Below the pieces are notes generated by a model. That model saw nothing but the letters and a program-made list of their open reading frames with translations. It had not been told where the DNA came from and searched no databases. From Papaver somniferum (taxonomy: Eukaryota > Streptophyta > Magnoliopsida > Ranunculales > Papaveraceae), in the NCBI RefSeq assembly GCF_003573695.1, contig NC_039362.1:198936585-199000584 (forward strand): 64,000 nucleotides of DNA. Reading direction: 5' to 3'. Positions 1 through 13,079 of the stretch are shown piece by piece (the stretch's first letter is position 1; the number at the start of each line of letters is the position of its first letter). A program made the position numbers and the translations under genes.

Positions 1-885
1 GGAACTTAGGACCTTTGAGTCTCTAAGGGAACTTGCTCATTTTCTTATGAATGAATGAAATACGACATTTAGTTCTACATAGGGTATAACTAAAGAGGAA
101 CTCCACTATCTAACTATTCCATTATGGATAGTTAGACAAATAATGTGGGTGGAACGGATGGGGCAAACAATATTTGTTTTCACTAAGGATTGAGCTTAAG
201 GCTCGGGCTCGTTCTTACGTCGTGGACATAGGTCAACCCATACTTATCTTTTTGGAAACAATTAATTTGAAATATTTCTTTAAATATTCTAATATCAAAT
301 AAATTTCGTATTTAATGTGGGGCATAAGACTTGGAGAGGATTTGTTTATTTCCGTTTTAATTTTAACGTCGACATAATGTGCAGTTAATTGCGTAACTGT
401 TTTTTTACCATTTTGGAAAATCTTGAATTAATGAAAATTTATTTTGATTTTATTACAAAAATATATTCTCTTTAATTCACTCTTAATGTAGATTATTCTT
501 GATAATCTGTCTTCTCCACTTTGGTAAACCAATTCTGTTTTGGTGTCTAGAAGAAGAAAAAAAAACAATCCTTTTTCTTTTCGTTTTTTCTACCTCTGTG
601 TGGTTTTTCATATTCCGTGCCATTGTTGTTGAGTTCGTAAGTGGGCAAGTATTATAGTGCTTATAGTATTTGCAACGGGCAGTTTTATCCTGGATACGAT
701 TTCACCACGGGGTATAAACATCACTCATTTCGAGGCGTACCGGTGAACTATCGTGTTAAGGACAGCGTGTTGAACACGTGACTCTGTCCTCTGTTTGTTG
801 TTTCCCTTTAAGTGGTTATTTAAGCTTTTTCGGAAATTTGTTTCTAACATCATTCTTCCAGTATTTTATTGTTGCAGTTCCAACA
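1..885 (+). repeat. 5' LTR of the first Copia element (truncated)
   Basis: It matches 5226-6104 over its whole length with scattered substitutions and small indels. It ends at CCAACA (885). No canonical initiator-Met primer site follows it. Confidence 0.93.
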
Positions 886-1504
886 ATCTTAACACGATAT
901 TCTTTTCTGTAACAATGGGTAAGAACGATGTTGATTGGCCTGCAAAAATTTCTGGGGAGCTCGTCCCTTTCGTGAAATCGATCACTTATATTACAAAGGA
1001 GCTAAGTATCAATAACTTTTATTTATTTGATTGTTCCTTGTTTTTGATTTTTGCACCCACAATTTTAAGACATTAGGATTTTTAATAATCATGAATGTTA
1101 ATTGTGGAGTGAAAAACAAAAAACAAATTTTTTGTCAGCTGTAGAGTTTCAATTGTTTCTATTAACCTAGAAGGAATTTCAGTGAACCCTTTTGACCTGA
1201 TGTAAAAGTATGTTTTTGATATTTTACAAAACAGAGAAACGTTCCTGAAAAATTCTGACGAGCAAAAATTTGTTGTTGACTAAATTTGTTGTAAAAGGGT
1301 AACCATGAGTTTTTTGAAATGATGATTCAAACGAAGTTTGTATATCTAGATGTTATCTTCAAAACTCATATTTTATTTTCCGATTCAGAACTAAGATTTG
1401 TGAGATGTGGTGTAATAGGTGATTGGGAATTACCGTGTCCGTGGTCAGAGTATAAACGAATATTGTGACATGAAATTGAAAAGGGACATGGGTATCAGGC
1501 GTAT

Positions 1505-1699
1505 GTGGATGAACACAAGTCTTCCAAAGATGACAAAGGCAAGAACCTCAACCGCAACTCCAAGCGTAGCCTTCATAAGAAAGGTATGTTTCGTAAAACT
1601 GAATCCGGCATTACTTTAATTAAGGGTGATTGTTATGTTTGTAAAATTCCTGGACACACGGGAATAATTTGTAGACAACATAAAAACCTTAATAAGTAG
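1505..1699 (+). pseudogene. Copia gag remnant with CCHC zinc knuckle
   Basis: A 64-residue open stretch carries CYVCKIPGHTGIIC, the C-x2-C-x4-H-x4-C nucleic-acid-binding knuckle of retrotransposon Gag, preceded by a Lys/Arg/Asn-rich linker. The rest of gag upstream (about 890-1500) is not readable in one frame. In the family this domain packages element RNA. Here it is only a fragment. Confidence 0.85.
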
Positions 1700-1788
1700 A
1701 AAGTTAATGCTAATTCAGTTGAAACAAACTAGAACGAGTTCAATGGCGTGATGTCGGAAGTTATTATAATAACCAATGTGAGAAACTG

Positions 1789-4440
1789 TGGTGGACTCTG
1801 GAGCCACTAAGCATGTTTGTTGAAACAGAGACCTGTTCACCTCCTATCAGAGAATAGGGGATGTCGGGTGACTCTATATGAGTAACTCATCCGCAACAAA
1901 GGTTGCATAAAGGGAAAGGTCGAGCAGAAGCTCATGTCTGTAAAAACTCTCACATTGAATGGAGTTTCCATATTCCGGGCATATGTAAAAAATTCTGTTT
2001 CTTGCTCTATTGTAATTGTTTAAGATTTAAGATATTAATTAAATCTGTAGAAATTGTTAAAACCAAGGGCACTGGTTTTTTAGGCAAGGTTATAAGACTT
2101 AGGGTCTAAGCTTAACATAAAAATCTGATAAAGTGAACATAGTTGGTTCTATGCTTTCTTTTGTGTGTTTTTGAATGTTTGCATGGTAGACTTAGAACCG
2201 TTAGTTTATAAGTCAATGCTTTAACTGGATAGCAAAGCAGGCGTACCAAAATTTAGTTTGGTTTTTGAACACAAAAGTGAAACTTGTGAAGTATACAAAT
2301 TTGCTTTAAAATCAGTTAGCAAAATTAATCCCGTTAGACCTAATTGACTTGATTTTAATCCTTTCTAAGGTGATAAAAATTGGTTTGTAACTTACGTAGA
2401 TGACCATACGTGGCATTGTCATATATATACTTGCTTAGGGATAAGGATGATGTCTTAAAAGCCATAAGATGCATAAAGTTGAAGTTGAAAACCAATCAGG
2501 TGTTACCATTAAGGTTAGGCCTGGACGTGATAGCAACTATGAAATTCTTAAAGAGATTTTTTTGGAATTATTCATATGATCACACTTTTTATTCACCATA
2601 GTATATTGGTATAGTTGAATATAAAGGAAAGAACCGTTAAGGAGATGATATTTTCCATGTTGACTAGTTTAGGATTAAACCGCCAACTTGTGGAGGGAGG
2701 TCGTTCTCTAAATCTGCTATATCCTGAATAGATTAACCTTTGAATGATCATATAAAACTCCATATGATTATGGAAAGTTATACAACCTTCTTTTGCATAC
2801 GTCAAAGTGTGGGGGTGTTTAGATAAGGTATACTGAGTACCCTGATGCATATTGTTTTTGGTTGTGAGTTTTACTTATTCTAACATTGATTTGAATACTT
2901 TTATGAAGTCTAGGGATGATGAGTTTTTTGAACATGTTTTTTATGAAACCTGTCTCTTCTTAAGATGTGTTGTTGATCCCCTCGATGTCTTTTCAACTAG
3001 TCAGAATTTGCCTTCAAATAAAGATGGAGTAGATTTGATCCTAGGAGAAGTAAAAGGATTAGAACTGAGACTTCTTGTAAATCTGACTTCATAATACACC
3101 TAACTTTGTCTGAGATCCAAACTCGTAAAGAAGCCATAACATTTACTAATTAAATTCCCATTTTGGTAAGAAGCTTCATTTAGTGAAATGGACTCAGTCC
3201 GTCAGAACCATACTTGGGAGCTTGCTAGTTTACCTCCAGGGAATAAGACCATAGAGTGTAAATGAGTCTCTAGGAGGAAAAGTAAGGTAGATGAAACTAT
3301 GAAAAATATAAGACTAGGTTGGTATCTAAAGGCCACAAACTAAAATAAGGTGTAGATTTCTTTAATTGTTATTCACTTGTGACAAGAATTACTTCCGTTG
3401 AGATGATAATTGCTTTTGCTGCCTTAAACAACTTATAGATACATCAGGTGGATGTTAAGAAAGTTTTTTCAATAACCGTGAATTAGATAAAGAAATATAC
3501 TAAGACCAACAAGAGGACTTTGTGGTGAAAGGTTGTGAATGCAAAGTGTAACCTGAATAAAATTTTGTATTGTTTTAAATAAGCACATAAACAAGGACAT
3601 GAAAAAATTTCATCATGTGATAAAGAGTAGCGGATTTAAGTCATGAATTTGACAGGTGTACATACGGTGAACTTGTTAAGGATGCCTGTGTGATTGTATG
3701 CGTGTATATTGATGAATTTCTTATACTTGATATAAACATAGATGTGTTTTACTCCACTAAAAATATGAGCTGAATGAGAACATGGACATAAAAGACTTAT
3801 GCCCTGTTGAGGTGATCATAGGGATGAGTATTAGAAGACATTCTAATGATTATAGTCTTATTCATTCTTATTTTGTTGAAATTGTCCTTAAGAGATACAA
3901 TCAGTTTGATTGTCAACCTACATGTAATCCATATAATCCTTCTTGTAGATTCAAGAAGAATAAGGATGATAGACTATCATAACTTTAATAGTCAAGGTCT
4001 CTAGGAATTTTGATGAATTTAAATGAACTATAAGGGTCCAGACATTGCCTATAGTGTGAGTAAGTTAAATAGGTATACTTGTAATCCAGAGCAGGAGCAT
4101 TGGGATGCATTTAGTAGAGTATTATGGTACCTAAAGTACTCTATGACCTTTAGTTAATATACGAAAGGTATCCTGCTGTCCTTAATGGATTTTGTGATTC
4201 AAACTGGATAGCTGACTCAGAGGAGTCTAAGTCTACGAGTGGATGTATTTTCACTCTAGCATGAGGGTTTGTTTTGGAAGATTTCCAAACACACATATAT
4301 TTCTCAATTCATTATGAAATCTGAGAGTATTGCGCTAGATAAAGCATGAGAGGGGGCCGAGCACATAAGATACTTTTTAGAAGATATTCCTCTCTGGCAT
4401 AGGCTTGTGCCAGCTATATCTATACATTGTGTTAGCCTAG
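1789..4440 (+). pseudogene. Copia pol remnants (protease, integrase, RT, RNase H)
   Basis: Short stretches in different frames are recognisable. VDSGATKHVC near 1790 is the aspartic protease active site. SYIYLLRDKDDVL near 2420 is integrase core-like. VTRITSVEMIIAFAA then HQVDVKKVFS (3380-3470) are reverse transcriptase motifs. VCVYIDEFLIL near 3700 aligns with the catalytic YVDD box but reads [20 protein letters not shown] near 4215 and a later ESIALDKA segment near 4325 are RNase H. Many stops and frameshifts separate them, so no product is expected. Confidence 0.88.
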
Positions 4441-5174
4441 CTGTAATGGCTAAAGCTAAAAACTAACTAATCTCAATCGGCATTATTTCCACTATTTGGA
4501 TAAAATCTAAGGAGAATATCGCGTAACCTTTGACGAAAGGTTTGTTCAAGGAGATAGTTAGAATTGCATCGAAGGGGATGGGGCTTAAGCTCATTAAATA
4601 AACTTTCCATGAAGGATACTCAACCTTGCTCACTGGAGATCCTAAGATCAAGGTTTTGAATGAGACAACTAATTTGTGGCCGGTCAAGGTAAACACTATC
4701 AGAGAATTTCATTCTCTGCCCTTTCCCTATGGTGTAGACGTGATAGTGTGACTGCATGTGAAGGATGACTTTTAACTAAGTCTTAATGAGTTCTATAGTT
4801 TCAATTTAAGATTGAAGTGGGGTGTATTTGTAAACACTCTTGATGGAACTCACCTATCTGAATGTGGAAGTGGGTCGCTTCCTATGAGAATATAGCTGAT
4901 TCTCTAGAGCATTTTGAGAAACGGGATTTGTCGAGGGCCAAAAAGGACACAACGGCACGAACTTGACAACACCTAGAGAGATATCACGTGTGGTTATTAT
5001 CGCGGATTACACCAAACGATGGCAGTTCAAGACATTGCGTTCATTGTCCATCAAGTAGTTCCGGCAATTTCTCATTAAGCAAAGGTTCAAGACCTCATGG
5101 ACACCTCTTGCCTAAGTGGTACTTCTTTCTTTCTGTTTTCTGATTTTTATTTATATTTCATTAATGTGGGGGAT

Positions 5175-6104
5175 TGTTGGAGAAAATGGGTTTTATTGTT
5201 TCGGTTTTGTAGTCTTGGTGGGAATGGAACTTAGGACCTTTGAGTCTCTAAGGGAACTTGCTCATTTTCTTATGAGTGAATGAAATATGACCTTTAGTTC
5301 TACATATGGTATAACTAAAGTGGAGCTCCACTATTTAACTATTCCATTATGGATAGTTAGACAAATAATGTGGGTGGAACGGGTGGGGCAAACAATATTT
5401 GTTTTCACTAAGGCTTGAGCTTAAGGCTCGAGCTCGTTCTTACGCTGTGGACATAGGTCAACCCATACGTATGTTTTTGGAAACAATTATTTTGAAATAT
5501 TTATTTAAATATTCTAATATCAAATAAATTTCGTATTTATTGTGGGGCGTAAGACTTGGAGAGGTTTTGTTTATTTCTGTTTTTATTTTTATGTCGAAAT
5601 AATGCGCAGTTAATTGCGTAACTGTTTTTTACCATTTTGGAAAATCTTGAATTAATGAAAATTTATTTTGGTTTTATTACAAAAATATATTCTCTTTAAT
5701 TCACTTTTGATGTAGATCATTCTTGATAATCTCTCTTCTCCACTTTGGTAAACCAATTCTGTTTTGGTGTCTAGAAGAAAAAAAAAAATCCTTCTTCTTT
5801 TCGTTTTTTCTACATCGGTGTGGTTTTTCATATTCCGTGCCATTGCTGTTGAGTTCGTAAGTGGACAAGTATTATAGTGCTTATAGTATTTGCAATGGGC
5901 AGTTTTATCCTGAATACGACTTCACCGCGGGTATATGCATCACTCATTTCGAAGCGTACCAGTGAACTATCGTGTTAAGGACAACGTGTTGAACACGTGA
6001 CCCTGTCCTCTGTTTGTTGTTTCTCTTTAAGTGGTTATTTAAGCTTTTTCAGAAATTTATTTCTAACATCATTCTTCCGGTATTTTATTGTTGCAGTTCC
6101 AACA
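5175..6104 (+). repeat. 3' LTR of the first Copia element
   Basis: This is the complete 930-bp LTR, TG...CA bounded, preceded directly by the polypurine tract. It is the direct repeat of 1-885. Confidence 0.93.
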
Positions 6105-7456
6105 AAAACATATGTATATATTGGGATTATTTTCTCTACCAGATCAGAATAGAAGGGAAAAGATTTTTCTTGGCGTGATAAAGATACGGCCACAACAAAA
6201 ACGGCCGGAAAAATCTCTTAAAAAATGGGAAGTTAACTGTGGTTTAGCACCCAGTTTGATGATGTCACGGAGGGATAAATAGTTGGCCACGGTGCTGCTA
6301 GATCTTTTTGATCTAGAAGCGCGTGAGCAAATTTTTTCCCAACAATACTAGTCCCACACGCATATAACATTTTTCAATTCTACAAAGTTCAAGGGTAATT
6401 AATGGTAACTGTAGAGCATTTTGCAAAGACTAAAACCAGCCCTGCTCTCTGTACCTCCCTCCATGGACGAGTGCACTAATCAGAAGGAGACTAGTCACAA
6501 AGCTACTTGTTGACGTGAGCTGCCAAAATTGATGGAGGGGAATTTGACATCAATAGAATATCCATCGAGAAGATATTCCGCTCGCAACCAAATTTACAGT
6601 GTTGCTTCTTCTTTTTTTCATTTTCTTCTTTTTTCAACAAAACGTACGTGTTGTTGCTTATCTGAATTTTCTTCTTTCCCCAGCCGGCCCAAAGCACCTG
6701 AACTTAATATAATCATCTATATCAGATGACGACGTCAAGAATTTATAGTGTTATACCAATCTGAATCTGAATTTATAAGAAGAGATATTTAAGCATGATC
6801 CAAGATAACGCTGTGATAAAAAAAATCTACGCTAAAGCAGAAAATTTCCACTGAGAATCAAAATTTGCCTTGTCCAAAAATCTTCACCCTGGTTCAAACT
6901 TTCCCAACCATTAACAGAGTGTAAAAGCCAAATTCTTCTTCCACTCTGTCAATCCAAAAAAAAAAATATGTTGTTGCTTATCTGAACCTAGACACTCCAA
7001 TCATCTTGGTACCATGTAGTTAGTACTCCCAAAATGAGGCTTAAATTTGTATTTCTGGTGAGGCCACTACAAATTTGTGCAAATGCACCAGTGCCTGCCA
7101 AAACTGCAGGTTCTTTTTCTTGATTTCTTTTTGATAGAAATCTTGATCATCTCACTGTAATTTTACTGTTTATATGATGAAAATGAATTTTGCAAAGAAT
7201 AAAACCCCAAGTATCTATCCACTGAAAATTTTGATTATTCCTTAGTTTTGGCTTTACCAGGGGGATATTCTTGTGTGAGATTATTATCATGACAATCACT
7301 TTCGGTATACTGGTCATGGGGTTGTACATGATTACAAGGAAAAAGTGATCGGTTACTAACAGTATTGGTATCCACATTTGCATGATGCGAAAAATACCCC
7401 ATGACCCAAGTTTTACCACAAATCCCAAAAAAGATACCGTTAAACAACACACGATT
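6105..7456. other. No gene; diverged copy of RLP flanking DNA
   Basis: No coding region is supported. From about 6405 to 7050 the DNA matches, with much divergence, the flanks of the RLP genes at 44.44, 47.03, 51.16, 55.13 and 60.65 kb. Shared features are the 'gcattttgcaaagact' start, 'gagtgcactaatcagaagga', 'ccatcgagaaga' and 'agccaaattctt'. It therefore looks like a remnant of another copy of the RLP block, left of the Gypsy element and the repeats. Confidence 0.6.
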
Positions 7457-7627
7457 TGTTATAATCACGTAATTAAGTTAAGAACATCTAGAATAAATCC
7501 CGTTTATTACTGAGATGCCTTTGTATCTAGTCCTATAAATAAAGGCTCTAATGTTTATATATTCTGCTGATTAATAAGATTTGTTTTCCTCTATTTTACG
7601 TCTCCTTCTCCATCTTCTCCTTTTACA
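7457..7627 (+). repeat. 5' LTR of second Copia element
   Basis: It starts TGTTATAATCAC and ends TTTTACA, and matches 10996-11165. It contains CCTATAAATAAAGG, a plausible LTR promoter TATA box. Confidence 0.85.
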
Positions 7628-10114
7628 AGACGTTATCACGCACAAAACTCTATTCACCGAGCATCTCACGTCTAGCTATAAGCGACTTCCGAGGATGGAA
7701 ACCGTAAAAACAATTGACAAATCATCCGCATAAAGAGGACGGAAAAGAATTTATTTTTTTCTCTTTTCCCACACAAGGCTATATTCTTTATTTTTATTTA
7801 ATGCTTTCAAAGTTCTAACTACTTGTTCTAGGCAAGATATGAACTGATGGGGGTTGATGTATCCTCATGATATCAACTAAGCACGTGATCATGGTAGAGA
7901 TTTGTCTACATAAGTTTCCTAACTCATGTCGGTTATTCTCATATCAACCCCTTCTCCTCTGCACCATGTCGGTTATTCAATATGGGCCGACTAAGGATGA
8001 TTTTTGCCCATACCATTTACGAGCAGAAAACAGGTTACATATGTTTTTTTTATGAATTTTTAAATTCGATTTTTTTTATATATTATTTTCTAAGTTTGTA
8101 TTACATAAACATGATGGTTGATTGATAGATATATCAACCGGGATTTTTCTTTTACCTACCTTCCAAACTCCGTGGCTATTATAACCATTTTTTTTTTTGG
8201 AGTAGTTGATATCCATTTTGGATATTAATCAGACCTGGTCTATATTTTTCTGGATTTGGGCTATCTTTCTATTAAGTTGATTTTCTTTTCTTCTCTAATT
8301 TTTTTTATATAGAGAAAAAAATAAAAGAAAAGAAAAATTTCTATCTGTATTCCGTAGATGGTTTATAATTTCTATCAATATAACGAAACTATAATCACCA
8401 AAAATTGGTGTTGGTAATGAATCATATGCATGGTTGAAAAACCTCTGACCAATTAATATTGGTATCTTTGTCCAGTGGGCTAGGATCATATGATTCGTCA
8501 ACGGTTTCTATTTATTTATTAGAAGCCGTCCATCAATATTATTTTTTCCCACGACAATATCTTTTTATTTCGTCGATACGAGTGTTTGATGAATCGTATA
8601 AATCAATTGGTATTATTTTTCTACATCGTTTCTACAAGTATTTTCTTGATCAATGCCAATAAGCCAATAAGAAATGCATTTTTCGGCCACAATGGATTTT
8701 TTTTCCGAAGTTGCTAACGACAATGATTTCTTTGTTTTCTTAAAAAGAATCATATAAGCCGATTGAAATGGTTTCTCTATAAATCCTAGATGGATGAGAT
8801 GTCGTTGGCATATTATTCACAATTGCAAATACCAATTGTTGTATTCCTAACGGATATTGAGAAAAAAAAATTCTTCTCCTAATACTAATCTCCTAAATTA
8901 AGAGCATTCAACTTGATGTTGAAATACAATAGGACACAAAAGATCAATGGGTGCGCACCCGGCTTGTTAGCCTAAGTCATTAATTAGTCATTGTAGTGAC
9001 TATATTGATCTTGATATCAATTTCTTTTAATGAAATAAAGTGTATATAATTCCATTCTTAGGTGCATGAATATCTCGTCAGCCTTATAGGTTATTGGAGA
9101 TTTACGTATTTCTTGCTCAATCCAACGAATCCATGGTTGATTTTAATTTTGTACATCAAGTAGACTACAATTTTATTTATTTATTTGGACATTTCTTTTA
9201 TGGCTTTTAAATTCATTAACTACATTCCAACTCGTATTATTCTTAAAATCCAGAATATATTATGAGTATATGTCCTTGATTTAATCGGATAATACTCTAC
9301 GAAACTTGTTTTCGTATATGAGATGACAATTTCCGCCAGAATCAGGGGGAGACTTTATTCTATTAGAGGTTGACATTAATTAACTTAAAGGTTATATCAC
9401 TTCTCTCCTATCACATCTTAAAGTTAATAAAGAATGGCGGCTGTTAACCCATCTGCAGAGAAATATCGATATATGTGATTGGTTGGCATACAATCCAAGT
9501 TAGGTTGCATTAATTTCTCGATTGATGCAATTTTGGATCCAAACTTAACACCTTAAACATGCCAAGCCTATATTAATTACAGGTTGGTGTAGTTATATTG
9601 CATCTTTATAAGAGAAAATTCTTCGTTATAAAAACGATTTGAGGGTTCTATTTTTGTCAGACCCTAGGATTGATTTAATAAATTTTTTTTCTCCATGTAT
9701 GATGCTTTTGGCGTGGTAGTCCTTGAAGGACTCGTGTTGCATTTACACAAGAAATGTGATTGGGAACATATTCAAATTTGTTATCCTTATAGGATTCAAA
9801 TTATATTATGGCAAGCCACCTGACTCGATTATGTCTGGTTGAACAATCCTTTATGTGTTTCTAGAATTTGGTATAAAACCAAGAATCTGGATTAATTAGT
9901 TGATGCTATCAACTTTGTGGGTCTCTTGATGAGTCCTTAAAAACACAAAAATCCACGCTTTAGCAGCATAAATTATATTTTTCTTCCTTTCTTTCTTAAA
10001 TCTGCAGTTAGAATGCTAGCTTAAACTCGTCTTTGATAGAGTTATCATTTTGATGCTTATTTTTTTTGTAATACTCATATAGTTGAGTTAGCATCCATAA
10101 ATCGTCAAAAGTTG

Positions 10115-10965
10115 TACTCTTTTCCCTTCGTTTCAGGTTTTGTCCCATGTGGTTTTCCTGACAAGGTTTTAACGAGGCAACATCTTGCAGACGATGAATT
10201 TTTATTCAAAATGTTGATATTGTGCTCTTTTTCCTACTTCCATATATTTTTTCCCATTGGGTTTTTATTGGAAAGGTTTTTGGTGAGGCAATTTAACTCA
10301 ACATGGTGGTAATCCAAGGGGGAGTTGTATCAATTTCCGTTATTTGGTGGATTTCCACCATTCACTAGGTCATTTTGTAAGACCAAATCAACATAACAAT
10401 CCCTTATTAATTTGGATGTCATTCCGATCCACTTAAGATATGATCACAAATAAAATTTTATTCACTTCTGGTAATATATCTACATCTTGGCCCTTTGTTG
10501 AAGAAACTACATCAACTACTTTTGTAAATCATCTGCGAGAAGTTAGGAACCCAAGAAGCAAGTCCTCGATGTACTTATAGAAGCTTGAAGATTCGAGAAC
10601 ACTACCATTAGAAGACTAACACAAAAGAAGACTTCATCAACTTGGAAATTTCTCACGAAAGCATTGCCATCTCCAGCATTCAACAAATTCGTTTACTGAA
10701 ATCGGCTCGACTCGAAGATTTGCAAGCCAAGATTTAACTGAAGTACTTATCAGGGGAGTATCAAATTAGAAGGTATTTTACTGGACTATCACGTTGTACT
10801 CTTTTTCCTTCATCAAGGTTTTTCCCACTGGGTTTTCCTTGTCAAGATTTTAATGAGGCAACATTTGCGTGTCCAAATCTTTTCTTAATTTTTTCAATTG
10901 TACTACTTTCCCTTCGATCGGGTTTTATCTCTTTGGAATTTTTTGACAAGGTTCTAACGAGGCAA
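10115..10965 (+). repeat. Four diverged copies of a 70-bp Copia 3' motif
   Basis: The pattern 'ctctttttcc...tttttcccactgggtttt...aaggttttaacgaggca' occurs at about 10115-10181, 10223-10292, 10795-10863 and 10899-10965. Such a block is commonly seen in the 3' untranslated part of plant Copia elements. Here it is present four times, in two pairs either side of the RNase H remnant. Confidence 0.75.
10640..10730 (+). pseudogene. C-terminal Copia RNase H remnant
   Basis: The + strand reads TSSTWKFLTKALPSPAFNKF followed by a stop and a diverged tail. This resembles the conserved Copia ending (F-T-K-A-L-P...F-x-K...). It identifies the otherwise unreadable element as Copia. The alignment is by eye. 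Confidence 0.6.
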
Positions 10966-10995
10966 TTAGCTTAGACACAATGTCATCAGGGGGAG

Positions 10996-11165
10996 TGTTA
11001 TAAACGTGTATTAAGTTAAGAATATCTAGGGTAAATATCGTTTATTACTGGGATGCTCTTGTATCTAGCCCTATAAATAGAGGCTCTAATGTTTGTATAT
11101 TCTGCTGATTAATAGGATTTCTTTCCCTCTATTTTGTGTTTCCTTCTCTATCTTCTCCTTTTAAA
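10996..11165 (+). repeat. 3' LTR of second Copia element
   Basis: It begins TGTTATAAACGTG after the GGGGGAG tract and parallels the 5' LTR to the final CTCCTTTT. The terminal CA appears lost to an A run. Confidence 0.85.
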
Positions 11166-11723
11166 AAACGATCAATTTTGTTAATATAACTCGTACATGT
11201 TCCGAAACAATTCAGGGTAATAAGAAAACTACAAAGAATCATTAATTAGAGCATACAAAAAAATGTATATTCATTCATGTCATTGAAATGCATAAAAGTC
11301 AACGATAGAAACAAACAGACAAAGGATGACCGGAATCTAATGCATGGTTGTGCCATTACGGCACAGGTTGAGCCCAACTAAGTTTACATTAGAAACACTC
11401 AAGCTTGTAAGTCGTTAGACTCGTTACCAAATACCTGGTAAACATATAATTCCACACAGTAGTAAAAAACACATTTGTGAATACTCACTCAACTCTAAAT
11501 TATAATTCCAATAGTTTATATAACTATATAACGCATTCATGGTTCAACATTCACAATTCACAATTCCTTCCCATCCATGTTCCCCTGCTCCTGTATGACA
11601 ATAAAAGAGAAAAATATATTTAGATGGAAAAAAAGAGAAAAACATCATTGAAGTTGTTTGCTGAGAGCTGAACCACATGAAATAGGAAATAGTAATCTTA
11701 TCAAATTAGTGTAGCCCTGCAAC
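11166..11723. other. Intergenic, no gene seen
   Basis: AT-rich DNA without a convincing reading frame, RNA gene or repeat boundary. Confidence 0.5.
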
Positions 11724-12185
11724 CAGGGGCGTAAGCAGCCCTATGCAAGGGGTTACAATTGCACTCCCTTAATTTTCAAAATCTTTGCTAGGTGCGTTAT
11801 TTTCAAGCCCAAAAAGGAAAAAAAGCCATGTTTGCACCCCTAAAAGTCCAGACCAAAAGCAACTTGGTATATTGCTTTTTGCGACTATTCTTCGACACAC
11901 GTATTCGCATGAGAACTATTTATATTTTTAATTCTAAAGACCAAACGTAAGTGTCCCTGATGATGTGATTACGTTCTTCTCTCGATTATATCACCAGATT
12001 TGGAGCTTGGGTTGTGTGATGCTAGTGCTTCTGATCGTTATAGTTTAGTAAATTAGGTCATCGGGCCATGTATTTATGTGCTCAATTTAATTTTAGAGTT
12101 TGATCTAAACTTTGTTATTCATTTTATGTTGCTGGCAAAAATGAAAATTTTGCACCCCTCTCACAATTTCCTGGCTCCGCCCCTG
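11724..12185. mobile_element. Non-autonomous hAT-like element
   Basis: The left end begins CAGGGGCGTAAGCAG and the right end finishes CTGGCTCCGCCCCTG. The reverse complement of the right end is CAGGGGCGGAGCCAG, a typical plant hAT terminus. Subterminal sequences (ggggttacaattgcactccc, left; tgcacccctctcacaatttc, right) also mirror each other. The element is 462 bp with no transposase. The flanking 8 bp do not match well, so the target duplication has decayed. Confidence 0.8.
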
Positions 12186-12224
12186 ACTCTCAATTCATGA
12201 AAAAAATGACTTTTGTTTGATCAA

Positions 12225-12955
12225 ATCTAATGGAACAGAGAGACTCTCATGCGAAAATTTAATTAATGAGTTAAGAAGCTATCACCAACCCATTTTTCTA
12301 TTTCATGATGAGTTTCAACATGTTGCAGCATCACAAACCCTTGTTCCGTATTTTCATTTGACCATACATACAGATGCATACGATGATAAAAAAGATACTA
12401 AAAGAACAAAATTGTTCCAACTGCGACGAAAAAACATGTTTCTGTCTATTCATCTTTGAAAATAAAACAAGTTGAAACTAGGAAAATAAATAGAATGCAA
12501 CTAAGCATGAAGCTAATAGGATAAATTTTTGATGGGGACGTTTTATGATGGGGGCATGGGGAAAAAATCATATGTTAACATGTGTCTTTCTCATTAATTG
12601 TTTTAACAAATTATGTTTTCCTAAAATATCAAAGGTAAAATATCACCAGTTAAGATAACCTATATTCTCTTCAAAAATACATTTCTTTGATATTTTTGGA
12701 AACATAATTGTTTGGAAGCAATTAATGGGGAAAAACACATGTTAACATATGATTTGTCACCCATGCCCCCATCAAAAATTTATCCAAGCTAAGAGATATT
12801 TTGAGTTTCATACATTGAGACATTACTCAAATCTAATGAAACAGAGATTCTCATTCGAAAATTAAACAACTTGAAGATCAAAAGATCACCAGCTAGCCCG
12901 TGTTTTAATTTTCGGTGGGTTTCAGCATATTGCATCACGAACCCCTATTCAGTAT
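12225..12955 (+). repeat. Diverged direct duplication flanking a MULE-type MITE
   Basis: 12225-12352 and 12830-12955 share the same order of phrases: 'aatctaatgRaacagaga', 'ctcatNcgaaaatt', 'atcacca', 'gtttcaNcatNttgca', 'cacNaaccc'. They are two copies of an old unit of about 130 bp. The MITE at 12519-12785 lies between them. No gene is seen here. Confidence 0.65.
12519..12785. mobile_element. MULE-type miniature element (long terminal inverted repeats)
   Basis: The ends are inverted copies: GGATAAATTTTTGATGGGG at the left and CCCCCATCAAAAATTTATCC at the right. The inverted arms run about 100 bp with diverged stretches. Flanks AAGCTAATA (12510-12518) and AAGCTAAGA (12786-12794) are a 9-bp target duplication with one change. 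Long inverted repeats with a 9-bp duplication fit Mutator-like elements. Confidence 0.8.
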
Positions 12956-13079
12956 ACATGATGCCTAAAACCACACTAATCAAACATTGAACTTATGTTT
13001 TTTTCTAATTTTTCATATTTAAGCAGAAGGGTTTGATCAATAGCTGCTTTGACGATTATTTTTCACAAACCCATAGCTA

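Larger units (their letters stand above)
1..6104 (+). mobile_element. Ty1/copia LTR retrotransposon, decayed, left end cut by the window
   Basis: Two direct repeats (1-885 and 5175-6104) bracket about 4.3 kb of gag-pol remnants in Copia order: zinc knuckle, protease, integrase, reverse transcriptase, RNase H. A purine-rich tract (ATGTGGGGGA) sits just before the 3' LTR, which starts TGTTGG and ends CCAACA, a 6-bp terminal inverted repeat. Base 1 aligns with base 5226, so about 50 bp of the 5' LTR lie outside the window and the target duplication cannot be checked. All reading frames are broken, so the element cannot move by itself. Confidence 0.93.
7457..11165 (+). mobile_element. Second Copia-type LTR element with short LTRs, decayed
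   Basis: Direct repeats of about 170 bp (7457-7627 and 10996-11165) flank 3.37 kb. The left LTR is followed by ACGTTATCACGCAC, resembling the primer-site region of some plant Copia elements. The right LTR is preceded by CAGGGGGAG, a polypurine tract. Near 10640-10730 the + strand reads a diverged C-terminal Copia RNase H. A TATAAATA box lies in each LTR. Flanks read CGATT and CGATC, a possible 5-bp target duplication with one change. No open gag-pol frame survives, and most of the interior (7.7-10.1 kb) is unreadable. Confidence 0.82.
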
